Shown one piece after another: positions 16,463 through 26,190 of a DNA stretch of 64,000 bases. Under the pieces are notes generated by a model. It made no database searches. It worked only from the letters and a program-made list of their open reading frames with translations, and was not told the DNA's origin. The stretch lies in NCBI RefSeq assembly GCF_001029285.1, contig NZ_LDZY01000004.1, positions 1 through 64,000 on the forward strand. The letters run 5' to 3'. Numbering within the stretch: the stretch's first letter is position 1; each line of letters opens with the position of its first letter. Origin of the DNA: Desulfosporosinus acididurans (lineage in GTDB: Bacteria > Bacillota > Desulfitobacteriia > Desulfitobacteriales > Desulfitobacteriaceae). Both the position numbers and the translations under genes were made by a program.

Positions 16463-16489
16463 GGGTGTAAATAAATTCATCATATAGCA

Positions 16490-16540
16490 AAATGTCCAGA
16501 GGCTATGCTTTCATATTCTGAGAAGTATAGCCTCTTATTA
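16490..16540 (+). terminator. Intrinsic terminator after the ArsP/YraQ permease
   Basis: The stem AGAGGCTATGCTT / AGAAGTATAGCCTCT is followed by TATTAAT, a moderate T-tract. Confidence 0.65.
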
Positions 16541-16661
16541 ATGAAAACTTTACTGCTATTAATGATTCTAGTAGTCTTACATTATTTTTGGTTTTAGAAG
16601 GATTGGTCGTATTTATACCGAATTAGAAGTATTTGATACAACCAGATTTGGAGGGTTTACT

Positions 16662-17330
16662 ATGTCAGATCAGAATGCACCAAAAGGAGCTTTTATTCAA
16701 AGGGATAAAGAAACGTATGCCATTGTTCCACGAATCCCTGTCGGGGTAGTTACTCCTGAATTATTGGAAAAGATCGCGAGTGTTGCCAAGAAATACGAAA
16801 TTCCAATCATTAAGATTACTTCCGCTCAGAGGATTGCTTTAGTGGGAATGAAACCTGAGATTGTCAATTCTGTGTGGGAAGAGTTAGGAACCGGTATTGG
16901 ACCAGCAGTTGAGAAATGTGTTCATTATGTTCAGGCTTGCCCAGGTACTACCGTTTGCAAATTTGGAATTCTTGATTCTCTTGGTCTGGGAATGCGGTTA
17001 GAGGAACTTTTAGTGGGAGAAGAACTCCCCGCAAAAGGGAAAATAGGTGTATCCGGTTGCCCTCTATGTTGCGCTGAGAGTTTTGTACGTGATTTTGGCA
17101 TTTTTGGAAAGCGAACGGGTTGGACTTTTGTGTTTGGGGGGAATTCAGGCAGAATTCCTCGTATTGGGGATGTCATCGCTGAAAATTTAAGCGATGATCA
17201 GGTCGTCGAATTGACTAAAAAATGCTTGGAATATTATCGGGGAAATGCGAAACCTAATGAGAGAACTGCTCGATTTATGCAGCGCATAGGAATTGAGGAA
17301 TTTAAAAAAGCTGTATTAGCAGCAGAGTAG
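16662..17330 (+). CDS. Small siroheme nitrite/sulfite reductase (low-molecular-weight type)
   Basis: A 222-residue soluble enzyme. The N-terminal ferredoxin-like half domain (PRIPVGVVTPELLEKIA, KITSAQRIALVG) is followed by the siroheme/4Fe-4S motif pair CPGTTVC (C-X5-C) and CPLCC (C-X3-C). The length fits the single-domain, ~25-kDa assimilatory-type sulfite reductases of sulfate reducers and clostridia, which reduce sulfite or nitrite by six electrons. GGAGGG lies before the start. It is monocistronic, convergent with the SQR-like gene, and may serve sulfite or nitrite detoxification. Confidence 0.85.
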   Translation: MSDQNAPKGAFIQRDKETYAIVPRIPVGVVTPELLEKIASVAKKYEIPIIKITSAQRIALVGMKPEIVNSVWEELGTGIGPAVEKCVHYVQACPGTTVCKFGILDSLGLGMRLEELLVGEELPAKGKIGVSGCPLCCAESFVRDFGIFGKRTGWTFVFGGNSGRIPRIGDVIAENLSDDQVVELTKKCLEYYRGNAKPNERTARFMQRIGIEEFKKAVLAAE

Positions 17331-17531
17331 CTAACTTGCGCCCTGCTAAAGCGGCTATACTATTATGTTATTAAATCTGTACTAAAATAAATGACGTGAT
17401 TGATATGGTAACTGCTTTGCTACTTTAATATATACTCATATATTAAATGAGTAATTGGTTAAATTTAAATTTGAAAAGTAGCCGTGATAAAGCCTAGCTG
17501 CTGGTTAAGTGCTGGTACTTGTATGGCCAAA

Positions 17532-18674
17532 CTAAAACCATCGTTTAAACCAATACTTTTCAAAAGCTAATTTTGCATAATAAGATAATTTTGAAGGGTG
17601 TAATAAGGTAACATAAGGTTGAGGTTTCTTATAATAATGAACTGTTGAATACCGGGCTCGACCGAACCCGGTATTCATGATGCACAAGCCTTTCCCATCA
17701 TAACGAAATTTGGGTTTCAACCCTCGAGATAATAGACGAATGTTTTTTGCTACGACAACTGCTTGGGCATGTGCAAAAGATCCTGCTTTCGGAGCATAGG
17801 CACCTAAGACAGGTAATCTGATCGCTGTTGCATCTCCAATTGCATAAACACCGGGATACCTTGTTTCCAGAGTTAATTGATCTACTTCAATGTATCCGCT
17901 TTTGTCTACCAAGTCTGTATTACGTATTACTTCGGGGGTCCAATGAGAAGCTATACCAAGCAAAAGGTCTGAGGGAACCTTTGTATCGTGATCTAACATT
18001 AATATGTTCCTTTCAACCTTTATAACTTTGGCCTCAGTAATCAATTCAATATCCTTATCGTCTAACATTTTTCTAACGCTTTGACCAACTTTTGGTGGAG
18101 CTATAGGTTCGGGTGAATAATCTGGGGTAACTATAGTGAGTTTGATTTTATGGCGAAGCCCACGTTGACGGAAGAACTGATCAAGAAGAAACATCATTTC
18201 ATAAGGTGCCGGGGGGCATTTATAGGGTAAGCTGGAAATAAAGAATACGATCTGGCCGGAAGTGAAATTCTTTAATCTTTGGCTTAATTTCACCACGTCG
18301 TAAAAATCGTAAGCATTGAAAACGAATTCGCTAAAGCCTGGTACAGTTTCCGGATGGTACTCAACCCCTAGGGATATTATGAGATAATCATATTCTAGTT
18401 GTTCCCGGTTAGTAGTTACCAAATGTTCAATAAGATCGATATTTTCAATTTCTCTATGTAAAACTTCGATTTTCCTTTTTTCTAAAATGTTTAGCTGCTT
18501 GGTTATTTTTGAGGGCTTCGTTTCTCCGATCATTAAGCGAGGAAAAGAAGGAGTAAAATAGTGATTTGGTTCCCGGTCAACCAAAGTTACCTTCATTGAA
18601 GAACCCATAGTATTTTTTAAAGCATTAGCAGCAACTATTCCACCAACTCCGCCACCAAGAATCAGGGTTTTCAT
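17532..18674 (-). CDS. FAD-dependent oxidoreductase, sulfide:quinone reductase-like
   Basis: A 380-residue flavoprotein. The FAD-binding GGGVGGIVAANAL motif is at residue 7, a second nucleotide-binding region contains LEYDYLIISLGVEYHP, and GVYAIGDATAI is near residue 275. The family is sulfide:quinone oxidoreductase/NDH-2. Only two cysteines exist, in PYKCPPAPYE and GKGLCIMNTG; these match the two redox cysteines beside the flavin, whereas classical SQR has a third. A C-terminal aromatic and basic tail (YAKLAFEKYWFKRWF) could bind the membrane. The likely role is sulfide or polysulfide oxidation to quinone. Confidence 0.82.
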   Translation of the reverse strand: MKTLILGGGVGGIVAANALKNTMGSSMKVTLVDREPNHYFTPSFPRLMIGETKPSKITKQLNILEKRKIEVLHREIENIDLIEHLVTTNREQLEYDYLIISLGVEYHPETVPGFSEFVFNAYDFYDVVKLSQRLKNFTSGQIVFFISSLPYKCPPAPYEMMFLLDQFFRQRGLRHKIKLTIVTPDYSPEPIAPPKVGQSVRKMLDDKDIELITEAKVIKVERNILMLDHDTKVPSDLLLGIASHWTPEVIRNTDLVDKSGYIEVDQLTLETRYPGVYAIGDATAIRLPVLGAYAPKAGSFAHAQAVVVAKNIRLLSRGLKPKFRYDGKGLCIMNTGFGRARYSTVHYYKKPQPYVTLLHPSKLSYYAKLAFEKYWFKRWF

Positions 18675-18814
18675 AAGCTCACCTCATAAATTAAGTTTTC
18701 CCTTAAGCAGAATTTTATTCTTCCTTTCTTAATAAATCTCGGTTAATTGTCTAATTCATCCATGACTAAATCCTTACGTCACTTGCTCCTTGCCTGAAAT
18801 TTCATTTTCGCATT

Positions 18815-18961
18815 GTGGAAGCTCCTCTATACAAGCGCTTTCAGAAGATTATTGAGGCGATAAACATTTCTAAACCATTGATTACAGATGAAGTTAGTAA
18901 AAAGAATGGCGGCAACAATTTGTCGGATGCTTTAATAGTGATAAAAAGGATCTCTCCTTAA
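18815..18961 (+). pseudogene. Short gene fragment of unknown origin
   Basis: A 49-codon frame with protein-like composition (EAPLYKRFQKIIEAINI) starts without a ribosome site and ends inside a terminator stem. I do not recognise it; it is probably the tail of a deleted gene. The remaining 320 bases around it, between the SQR-like gene and the chemoreceptor, show nothing else. Confidence 0.35.
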
Positions 18962-18977
18962 ATTGGAGAGATCTTTT
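18949..18977 (+). terminator. Intrinsic terminator
   Basis: Perfect stem GATCTCTCC / GGAGAGATC with a 7-base loop, followed by TTTT. Confidence 0.75.
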
Positions 18978-19139
18978 GGTGTCGGCTAAAAAGTATGCGA
19001 GGCGAATATTAGTTAATTATATATTGCAGAGGAATATAACGAAATATGTCGAATATTGATATTGACCTGCAAAACCATAGGACCTGTTTTTTATGGCAGA
19101 TCTAAAAATAACATAATGTTAGATTATAGGAGGAAAAAA

Positions 19140-20915
19140 TTGAAAAATAGCCGTAGCAAGAGTAGTAAAGGGATTGGTGTCAGATTATCTCTATTGCTAG
19201 GATTTGTTTTAATTTATATCCTAGGCTCTAGTATTTTATCTTTTGCTAACTTTGAAAGCCTGAATAAGCTAAATCGAGAGAATGTACAAAAAACAATGGC
19301 ATTTACCAATATGGTTAATGAATCAAGACAAGCTCAAGTTGAGTTCAAAAAGCAAGTACAAAATTGGAAGGATACGTTGATAAGAGGTAATGACCCGAAA
19401 TCTTTCCAGAATTACTACACTCAGTTTCAACAAGAGAATAATACTGTTCAAACTCTTTTGAAAAAGCTTAAAGAAGATATGGCTAAACAAGGGATGAGTA
19501 CCGTTTCAGTTGATTCTTTAATAACCAATCATAAAGAGCTTTTTGAAAAATACACTTCAGCTATTAAAAACTATGATATGAATAACAGGGAAAGTTTACA
19601 TATTGTTGATGGGCTTGTGAAAGGTATTGATCGAAAACCAACGGACGATATGGATTCATTGGTGAATCAAATTGTCGATAAAACGAATTCAGAAAATGAA
19701 ACCATGGTTGAGCAGACGGATATTAATGCTAACAATTTTAGAAAAAATTTAATGGTTATAGCTGGATTTGGCGTATTCTTAACTATTGTCCTATCAGTTC
19801 TACTATTTTCCACTTACCGGGGAATAGTAAAATCTATCGGACAACTCAATACGCTTATGGATAAAGCTGGGGGCGGGGACCTCACTATAAGGGGCGAGAT
19901 CTACAGAAACGATGAATTAGGTCAGCTAACTGAAAGCTTTAATCAATTTATAGAAAGTATCAGAGGCTTGCTTACAAAAATACTGCAGGACTCGAATCAA
20001 TTGAATACAGAAAGTAAAACTATTTCATCGTCTATAAGAGAAATTTCTGCCCAAACTCAGATGGTCAATGCATCGACTCAAGAAATTGCTGCAGGCATGG
20101 AAGAAAATACTGCAGCAACTGAAGAAGTGAGTGCATCAAGCCAGGCTATATTAGATTCTACCAAGCAACTCCTTAATATGGCCGATAAAAGTACAGAACA
20201 CACACGCGAAATCAAGGAACGAGTTCAAAATCTAAAAACTGATACTGTAAATTCAGCTAATCTTAGCAAAGAAATTTACATACAGAAACAAGAGCATATC
20301 TTAAGGGCCATTGAAAGTGGCCAAATCGTTAACGAAATTACAAATATGGCTGATATTATTTCTAATATTGCAAGCCAAACTAATTTATTGGCTCTGAATG
20401 CTGCAATTGAAGCTGCTAGGGCAGGAGAGAGCGGCAAGGGTTTTGCTGTTGTAGCAGAAGAAGTTCGTAAACTTGCGGAACAATCGGCGAAAACAGTTTC
20501 AAGCATTCAAACAGTTACTAAGGAGGTCAAAACAGTATTTGGAAATCTCTCGGAATATGCACGGGATTTGTTGGATTACATTAATGGGCCTGTAACTAGT
20601 GACTATGTAAAGATGATTGAAACGAGCAGGCAATATGATGAGGATATGGACTTTGTATATGAGTTAATCCGGAAATTCAAATCAAACACTGAGGAAATTT
20701 CTATTTCAATCGAGGAAGTTTTAAGGACTATTGAATCAGTTGCTGCATCGACAGAGCAAAGCGCTTCCAACTCAGGACAAATCTCAATAAGCATGAATGA
20801 TACAGCAAAAGCTATTGAAAGTATTTCCAAGATCGCCCAGGAACAAAGTTATTTAGTTGAGGAGCTAAATCAAATGGTCAATAAGTTCCAGATTTTTGGA
20901 ACATCTGACGTTTAA
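19140..20915 (+). CDS. Methyl-accepting chemotaxis protein
   Basis: A 591-residue chemoreceptor. An N-terminal membrane helix ([20 protein letters not shown]) precedes a helical extracellular four-helix-bundle-type sensor of ~170 residues and a second membrane helix ([21 protein letters not shown]). A HAMP domain and the signalling hairpin with [19 protein letters not shown] complete it. TTG 19140 is chosen because AGGAGG at 19128-19133 is ideally spaced; an upstream ATG at 19056 lacks a ribosome site. The ligand is unknown. A deletion remnant of a second copy is at 9655-9822. Confidence 0.92.
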   Translation: MKNSRSKSSKGIGVRLSLLLGFVLIYILGSSILSFANFESLNKLNRENVQKTMAFTNMVNESRQAQVEFKKQVQNWKDTLIRGNDPKSFQNYYTQFQQENNTVQTLLKKLKEDMAKQGMSTVSVDSLITNHKELFEKYTSAIKNYDMNNRESLHIVDGLVKGIDRKPTDDMDSLVNQIVDKTNSENETMVEQTDINANNFRKNLMVIAGFGVFLTIVLSVLLFSTYRGIVKSIGQLNTLMDKAGGGDLTIRGEIYRNDELGQLTESFNQFIESIRGLLTKILQDSNQLNTESKTISSSIREISAQTQMVNASTQEIAAGMEENTAATEEVSASSQAILDSTKQLLNMADKSTEHTREIKERVQNLKTDTVNSANLSKEIYIQKQEHILRAIESGQIVNEITNMADIISNIASQTNLLALNAAIEAARAGESGKGFAVVAEEVRKLAEQSAKTVSSIQTVTKEVKTVFGNLSEYARDLLDYINGPVTSDYVKMIETSRQYDEDMDFVYELIRKFKSNTEEISISIEEVLRTIESVAASTEQSASNSGQISISMNDTAKAIESISKIAQEQSYLVEELNQMVNKFQIFGTSDV

Positions 20916-21140
20916 GTTTCCTTGAACAACTATATTCACTAGGCGAAAAACCAGTTTCGCTTTCTTTGCCTGTTAGCTATTATTGAAAGGAAGTGCCAGA
21001 TTTTGATTAGTTCTGGCTTGATTCTAACGATTTCTATGCTGGTTTTACTTTGGGAAAGAGTCCAGTGTTTAGAGTAGATCGTGCCGGAATTGCAAGTATT
21101 AGTGCAGCTCAAAGGGTTGGGACAGGAGTAATGAGTTTCG
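20916..21140 (+). pseudogene. Truncated copy of the SLC13/ArsB-like permease gene (5' end only)
   Basis: Bases 20885-21140 align with 9792-10040, about 90 percent identical by eye, covering the chemoreceptor tail, the spacer and the first ~45 codons of the permease (from TTG 21004). A one-base deletion near 21045 shifts the frame. The homology stops exactly where the palindromic repeat begins at 21141. Confidence 0.85.
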
Positions 21141-21231
21141 ACTCCCACTTCTTAAGTGGAAGTGGGTCTCCCGTACTCTGCTTCGGTGGGGTAGAGTCCC
21201 CCACCGAAGTCTCGATGGTTCAGCTTTAGCT
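21141..21231. repeat. Palindromic repeat element, short subfamily, copy 2 (truncated)
   Basis: Begins with ACTCCCACTTCTTAAGTGG and ends at CAGCTTTAGCT. Compared with the copies at 11146 and 29978 it lacks the ATCCAATCGTAAG end and the final AACGAGTTCACTC. It abuts the truncated permease copy. Confidence 0.75.
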
Positions 21232-21270
21232 CTATTTTCGAATAAGACCAAATGACTATGGCAAATAGTT

Positions 21271-21308
21271 TATGCGTTGGTAAGTGCTTCTCGCCAACGC
21301 ATTTTTTG
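21271..21308 (+). terminator. Intrinsic terminator
   Basis: Stem ATGCGTTGG / CCAACGCAT with a 13-base loop and a following T-run. No gene now precedes it; it may be left over from the lost permease transcript. Confidence 0.7.
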
Positions 21309-21474
21309 TTGGGGTAAAAATATTCAGATTATTCACTAAAACATTTCCCTGACATAAAGCCAAAAATTGGAGTATGGATCGGGTTTTTATTTAACTATAT
21401 ACTGTTTATATAATGATATCTGTAAATGTCCTGGCCTCAAACAAGTTCATAATAATAAATAATGGGGTTAAATT

Positions 21475-22620
21475 ATGACGTCACGAAGAACTTTCATTAA
21501 AATGATCGCGGGGACAGCCGCAGGTATTTACTCTTTTGGGTTATTTTCATTCAAGAATGGCCCACTTGAAGTTCTCACTCAGAAATCTATTACTCAGAAA
21601 TCTGTTTCAGTAATTGCTTCAGAACCGAAGCCACATTATTTACCCCAAAAAGTACTGAACAAGTCCCTAATTAACGCATTTAACTATATTGTAACCCCGA
21701 CATATGATCATTCTGGCCAAGCTGTTCATCCAAGTGTCATTGATTTTAAAACAGAATATGGAATGGAGGCTTGGGGGAACTTTCGTTATTGGATGGCTCT
21801 TACACCGTATCCGAATTTTAATAGTGCGTGCGAAAATCCAAGTCTCCTGGTGAGTATGGATGGGATCAACTGGGTTAATCCACCAGGTATAAAGAACCCT
21901 TTAGCTCCAAAACCCTTCGGGATTTTGGAAAAAAATTATAATTCTGACCCTGAATTAGTCTATGATCCAGGTGATAATACACTGATTTTATATTGGCGTG
22001 AATATAGTAACAACGCTTTTGAGAAAATATGGGCAAGAAAAATAAGTCCAACCCATGAGTTAAGTAATAAAGTCCTTTGTTTTCAAAAAGCGTGGGACTT
22101 TACAAAAACAGGTTTAGTTTTATCTCCTACCATTTGGCGTAAAAGTGCTCAAGAATGGTATATGTGGACTACTGATTCGCGATTTACAATGTATCTGTAT
22201 ACTTCGAAAAACGGCTTGACATGGAGTGAAGGTCAACCTTGCAGTTCTCCCTGGGATACATGGAATGGTGGATATATTCCTTGGCATATAGCAGCTAAAC
22301 CCAATTATCCCGAACAAAGGATTGAGTTCTTAATTGCGGGTTGGCCTAAAAGAGAAACTATTAATAGTTGTCAATTATTTTATGCAACTGCACCAATGGC
22401 ACAACCCAAAGAACTTAGTATCCCCTTTGAGAGGGCCTTAATTGAACCCAGCTCAGGGCCCAGGTGGGATAATGGATACATTTATCGGAGCAGTTTTGTT
22501 ATAGAGCACGGGAATACAACGAAATTACGTATCTGGTATTCAGCTTGTTCAAAGAAGAAAGTTTGGCACATCGGTTATACTGAAGGAACTTTAGATAATA
22601 AGACATTCCAACGTGTCTGA
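21475..22620 (+). CDS. Tat-exported beta-propeller protein, glycoside-hydrolase-like
   Basis: A 381-residue protein with a twin-arginine signal (SRRTFIKMIAGTAAG at residues 3-17). The rest is rich in W, Y and aspartate-containing blade-like repeats (NPSLLVSMDGINWV, NSDPELVYDPGDNTLILYW, YLYTSKNGLTWSEG). This pattern is seen in five-bladed propellers of GH43/GH32-type or sialidase-like proteins. No specific family or catalytic residues are certain. It stands alone, with a weak start (only GGGG before ATG), and ends in a strong terminator. Polysaccharide binding or hydrolysis outside the membrane is a guess. Confidence 0.65.
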   Translation: MTSRRTFIKMIAGTAAGIYSFGLFSFKNGPLEVLTQKSITQKSVSVIASEPKPHYLPQKVLNKSLINAFNYIVTPTYDHSGQAVHPSVIDFKTEYGMEAWGNFRYWMALTPYPNFNSACENPSLLVSMDGINWVNPPGIKNPLAPKPFGILEKNYNSDPELVYDPGDNTLILYWREYSNNAFEKIWARKISPTHELSNKVLCFQKAWDFTKTGLVLSPTIWRKSAQEWYMWTTDSRFTMYLYTSKNGLTWSEGQPCSSPWDTWNGGYIPWHIAAKPNYPEQRIEFLIAGWPKRETINSCQLFYATAPMAQPKELSIPFERALIEPSSGPRWDNGYIYRSSFVIEHGNTTKLRIWYSACSKKKVWHIGYTEGTLDNKTFQRV

Positions 22621-22647
22621 GTATCTGCCTAATAGGTAAGAATATGC

Positions 22648-22680
22648 AAATAGCCTGCTGCTTAGGCAGCAGGCTATTTA
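22648..22680 (+). terminator. Strong intrinsic terminator
   Basis: AAATAGCCTGCTGC-TTAG-GCAGCAGGCTATTT, a perfect 14-bp stem, 28 bases after the propeller gene. Confidence 0.85.
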
Positions 22681-22974
22681 ACCCTGAACTTTCAGATATT
22701 ACTCATCTTCTTTTAAGTTTTATCCTCCATAATTGAACCTTGGGGTTCCATTCATTTATAATAGTGCTAAAATATTTATACTTGGTCTGGATATACTTTT
22801 AACATAGATGGACAAAATAGTAATCCAGTGATAATAGCTTAGGAAAAATTTTAGACGCAAACAACAGACTGCCTATAGGGCAGTTTCTTCGATTTATCTT
22901 CTTTCTAGGAGGGCAAAAGATGATGTAGAAAATTCAGTTATATTATCAAGGTGAAATGGAAAGGATTTAATTAA
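22681..22974 (+). other. Intergenic region, AT-rich
   Basis: No gene is seen. An ACTGCC-TATA-GGGCAGT hairpin lies at 22869-22885, preceded by AGACGCAAA, a word reminiscent of the c-di-GMP-I aptamer core. The rest of that aptamer is absent, so I do not call it. A strong AGGAGG at ~22907 leads only to a two-codon frame (ATG ATG TAG). Confidence 0.4.
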
Positions 22975-23145
22975 ATAATAAGGGTCAGGCTGGGGTACTG
23001 CAGTACGATAACGGCGCAGCTTCGACCTATATTGAGGTGCGTCGCTCAGGATATTTTTGAATCTGGAACCTTCGAAGCCGGTGAAAAGTCTGGCATTTTA
23101 GAAACAATTGAGGCTATAAAATGTTTGGAGGTGTTGCGGGCATGA
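22975..23145 (+). pseudogene. Tail of a lost gene, translationally coupled to the VWA gene
   Basis: An open frame without a start (readable as RCVAQDIFESGTFEAGEKSG and onward) ends in TGA at 23143-23145, overlapping the ATG at 23142 of the metallopeptidase/VWA gene. In related operons a MoxR-type ATPase gene precedes such VWA genes, so this may be its remaining tail; I cannot prove the family. Confidence 0.4.
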
Positions 23146-24368
23146 TTTTTCCCCTGGAGCTGCAGGCAGCCCGCATCCGCCTAGTTAAAGAACGTCCCTA
23201 TTTAGCCTCAGCTGCCTGGGCTCTCCGTCCGGTTCCCAAACGCGGTTTGAAAACAATGGCGGTTGATATGTATTGGAGGCTCTACTATGACCCTTCAGGA
23301 TTATCCCAATGGCCGGTAGAAGTTATCGAGGGTGCTTTGTACCATGAAATTTGTCATCTTCTCCGTAACCACTCCGAAAGGATGAAGGATTTTAATCCAC
23401 GTTTAAGTAATATAGCAACAGATGCGGAAATCAATGATGACCTTATTCGTGAAGGTGTAAAATTTCCGGCTCAACCTGTAACTCCCGATCATATTGGACA
23501 ACCGGAAAGCCTTTTGGCAGAGGAATACTATGCTGCTTTGGAGAAACAGGAACAGTTGCCGTTAGTTTATCAAAAGAAGAATCAAACTTCAGGTTCACCG
23601 GTTCTGAATTTTTCTCCCAGGCCGGGTTCCGGTTTGTCCGGTTCTTGTGCAACCGGTCAAATGGCGTCTTGGGGGGATCAACCGCCCAGCAATGGGTCTC
23701 CGTCTGGAGTCGGTCTAACTGAGGGAGAATTAATTCGCCGCAATGTTGCTCAACAAATCAGAGAACATGCCAGAAGTCAGGGCAGTGTTCCGGGGCATTG
23801 GTTTCGTTGGGCAGGAGACAAGCTTCAACCTAAAGTTGACTGGCGAAAACGGCTTGCTGCGGCTATCCGCTTTGCTGCTGCAGATACAACCGGGGCCACC
23901 GATTATTCATACTGCCGTCCCTCGCGCCGGCATCGACAGATCGGAAAAGAAAATGTTATATTTCCGTCCCTGCGCTGTCCCCTTCCTTCAGTGGCGGTGG
24001 TGGCGGATACCAGTGGAAGTATGTCTGAGAAAATGCTTTCTCAGGCTTTGGCTGAAATATCCGGTATTTTAAGGTTCTTGGCACAGAAGGAGAAAATCTG
24101 TGTTTTGGCTGTAGATCAGACAGTTGAGTTTTGTCGCCGAGTGTTTCGTCCAGAACAGATTCGACTTACGGGTGGCGGCGGAACAGATATGAGAGTCGGC
24201 TTAGAAGCCGCGGCAAGATTAAAGCCTTTACCTCAACTAGGAATTGTCATTACTGATGGACAAACCCCATGGCCCGATCATCCTCCGCAAAGGATGAAAG
24301 TCATTGTAATATTGTTCGGAGACGGAACAGCCCCTGATTGGGCTGATATTATACATATCAAAGCATAG
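23142..24368 (+). CDS. Putative metallopeptidase with VWA-like domain (DUF2201 family)
   Basis: A 408-residue cytosolic protein. The N-terminal putative metallopeptidase domain contains the zinc-type motif YHEICHLLRNHSER (HEXXH) at about residue 75. A variable proline/serine-rich linker follows, then a C-terminal VWA-like domain with the MIDAS motif VADTSGSMS and a TGGGGTDMR segment. Family members usually work with a MoxR AAA ATPase, but here the upstream gene is only a remnant. ATG 23142, with GGAGGTG upstream and an ATGA overlap, is preferred to ATG 23121. Confidence 0.85.
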   Translation: MIFPLELQAARIRLVKERPYLASAAWALRPVPKRGLKTMAVDMYWRLYYDPSGLSQWPVEVIEGALYHEICHLLRNHSERMKDFNPRLSNIATDAEINDDLIREGVKFPAQPVTPDHIGQPESLLAEEYYAALEKQEQLPLVYQKKNQTSGSPVLNFSPRPGSGLSGSCATGQMASWGDQPPSNGSPSGVGLTEGELIRRNVAQQIREHARSQGSVPGHWFRWAGDKLQPKVDWRKRLAAAIRFAAADTTGATDYSYCRPSRRHRQIGKENVIFPSLRCPLPSVAVVADTSGSMSEKMLSQALAEISGILRFLAQKEKICVLAVDQTVEFCRRVFRPEQIRLTGGGGTDMRVGLEAAARLKPLPQLGIVITDGQTPWPDHPPQRMKVIVILFGDGTAPDWADIIHIKA

Positions 24369-24459
24369 CTTGAAAACCTAAGAGAGCAGTTGAGCTTTTT
24401 ATGCTTAAGAATAGGAACCTTGCCAAATGGTTTGGCAAATAACATAAGAGGTGAAATAG

Positions 24460-25034
24460 ATGAAAAAAAGTATGGGAGCAAAAGCCTTAGTTTATCCAAC
24501 ACCGGTTTTTGTTATTGTACTTATGATGATGAAGGTAATCCAAATGCCATGACTGCAGCCTGGGGAGGTATTTGTTGTTCATCTCCGCCCTGTGTCGCGG
24601 TTTCACTACGCAAAGCTACTTATACTTACGGCAGCCTTCTAGCTAAAAAGGCCTTCACTCTAAATATTCCGTCAGAAAACTTTATTAAAGAAGCCGATTA
24701 TTTTGGCTTAGTATCTGGAAAAAAGGAAAACAAATTTGCTCATACCGGTCTAACAGCGGTAAAAAGTGATCTGGTTGATGCACCTTATATCAAGGAATTT
24801 CCGATTAATTTAGAATGTAAAATCATAAACATTCTTGAAATTGGCCTGCATACGCAGTTTATTGGTGAGGTTTTGGATGCAAAGATTGATGATACCCTTC
24901 AGGAAAAAGGAGATCATCCGCTTATAGAACAAATAAAACCATTAATATTTGCGCCTGAAAGCAGAAGTTATCATGTTGTGGGTAAACAAATTGCCCAGGC
25001 ATTTGCTATAGGCAATGACACTAACATTAAATAG
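24460..25034 (+). pseudogene. Flavin reductase-like FMN-binding protein, frameshifted near codon 19
   Basis: The natural start is ATG 24460 (AGAGGTG before it): MKKSMGAKALVYPTPVFVI. The reading frame then breaks at 24515-24518, where one G appears to be missing, and continues in another frame as TYDDEGNPNAMTAAWGGICC to 25034. Joined, the two parts give a standard ~190-residue flavin reductase-domain protein that binds FMN. Either the gene is inactivated or the base is a sequence error. An upstream in-frame extension from 24390 is spurious. A terminator follows. Confidence 0.85.
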
Positions 25035-25049
25035 AAATGAATTTAGCGC

Positions 25050-25084
25050 AAGAGGCCACTCTACTTAAGTGTGGCCTCTTTTTC
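25050..25084 (+). terminator. Intrinsic terminator after the flavin reductase gene
   Basis: AAGAGGCCAC / GTGGCCTCTT with a short loop and a T-run. Confidence 0.85.
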
Positions 25085-25391
25085 AACGTTCTTTTCAATA
25101 CCAAATTGACTGCACTGGCGATATTAGGTATTCGTTTTATCTGGATATGTGATTAGGAGAAAATTTCAGAATTAAATTATATTATCACAGAATTCGAAAT
25201 AGCAATTTTATTCCTGTAAAATAAAGTGCTATACTTAAATAAATTAAATTATTGCGAAAAATAAATCAATTAAAAATTCGATTTTAGTCAAATATATATC
25301 TAAAAAACGCAAAAATTTAAATTTTAATAATTATATTCAATATGCTTAAAGATTTATCTATAAAGAAAAATTATGATAGGAGTGATGTTAG
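25085..25391 (+). other. Very AT-rich intergenic region
   Basis: About 300 bases with strong AT bias, no reading frame and no clear stem. It presumably holds the promoter of the next gene. Confidence 0.5.
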
Positions 25392-25925
25392 ATGGGAAAA
25401 AGAAATATCGTTATTGGAGTTACCCCAGTAGAATTCGATAATATGCCAGATTCATTAATTGGCAAGTATACTCTCGCAGTTTTGGGCGTTCGCGATTTAT
25501 ACAACAAAATGACCAAGGAGTGGGCTAAAGAATACAATATTGATCTTAAAGTTAACAATAAATGTAATATGCAGAAAGCTATATCAATATCAATGACAAA
25601 TAATTGTGTGTCATTAGAGGCATTGAGCATTTTAATGAGAATAGGCAGAAAGCCAGTGTTAATTTCACTGGCTCAGAAGAGTAATATACCACATACAATA
25701 TTCCGTGTGAAAAACAAGGTGCTCTATAGCTATACACTTTTAATTTTTGACTCGTTAGAAGATGCGGCCAAAATGGCTGAATTCTTTGTTGAAAAAGCCA
25801 ATAGCTATTCCAGTGTTCTTGAAAGGTGTTCCTATGAGGCTGCCGGGTTAATAACTGATAATCATGTATATTATGGTGAAGCAGATCCTAGTCATACTAT
25901 TAATTCTCCATCTGCCTTTTACTAA
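25392..25925 (+). CDS. Hypothetical protein
   Basis: A 177-residue soluble protein that I do not recognise. It begins GKRNIVIGVTPVEFDNMPDS, has no membrane helix or signal peptide, and contains four cysteines in no recognised pattern. An AGGAGTG ribosome site is well placed before ATG 25392, and an intrinsic terminator follows, so it is a genuine single-gene unit. The very AT-rich upstream region sets it apart from its neighbours and could reflect recent acquisition. Confidence 0.65.
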   Translation: MGKRNIVIGVTPVEFDNMPDSLIGKYTLAVLGVRDLYNKMTKEWAKEYNIDLKVNNKCNMQKAISISMTNNCVSLEALSILMRIGRKPVLISLAQKSNIPHTIFRVKNKVLYSYTLLIFDSLEDAAKMAEFFVEKANSYSSVLERCSYEAAGLITDNHVYYGEADPSHTINSPSAFY

Positions 25926-26028
25926 GGTTTTCGCTCTGGGCAACCATAGCGTTATGTTTGGCCTTAAAGGTCTTAAAATACCTTAATAGACCGATTCATC
26001 CTTAAAATTACTAGTCTTATCTCGATTA

Positions 26029-26058
26029 GCCCCCATCAGGATTGGTGGGGGCATTTTT
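26029..26058. terminator. Intrinsic terminator
   Basis: GCCCCCA / TGGGGGC stem followed by ATTTTTT. Confidence 0.85.
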
Positions 26059-26190
26059 TGGCTTTGAGTTAAAAGAGTTGAGTAAATAGAGTGTTGCTTC
26101 TCACTTCTAGTATATACATTAAGGCATATACAAAAGGTAGAGGGAGTAAGAGAAGATTTAGTGATCCAATTTATCTTGCGCTAGAATTGA

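Noticed and set aside
22840-22890. Possible second c-di-GMP-I riboswitch
   Set aside because: AGACGCAAA and a small hairpin are present, but the GGCAAACC part and the closing stem are absent.
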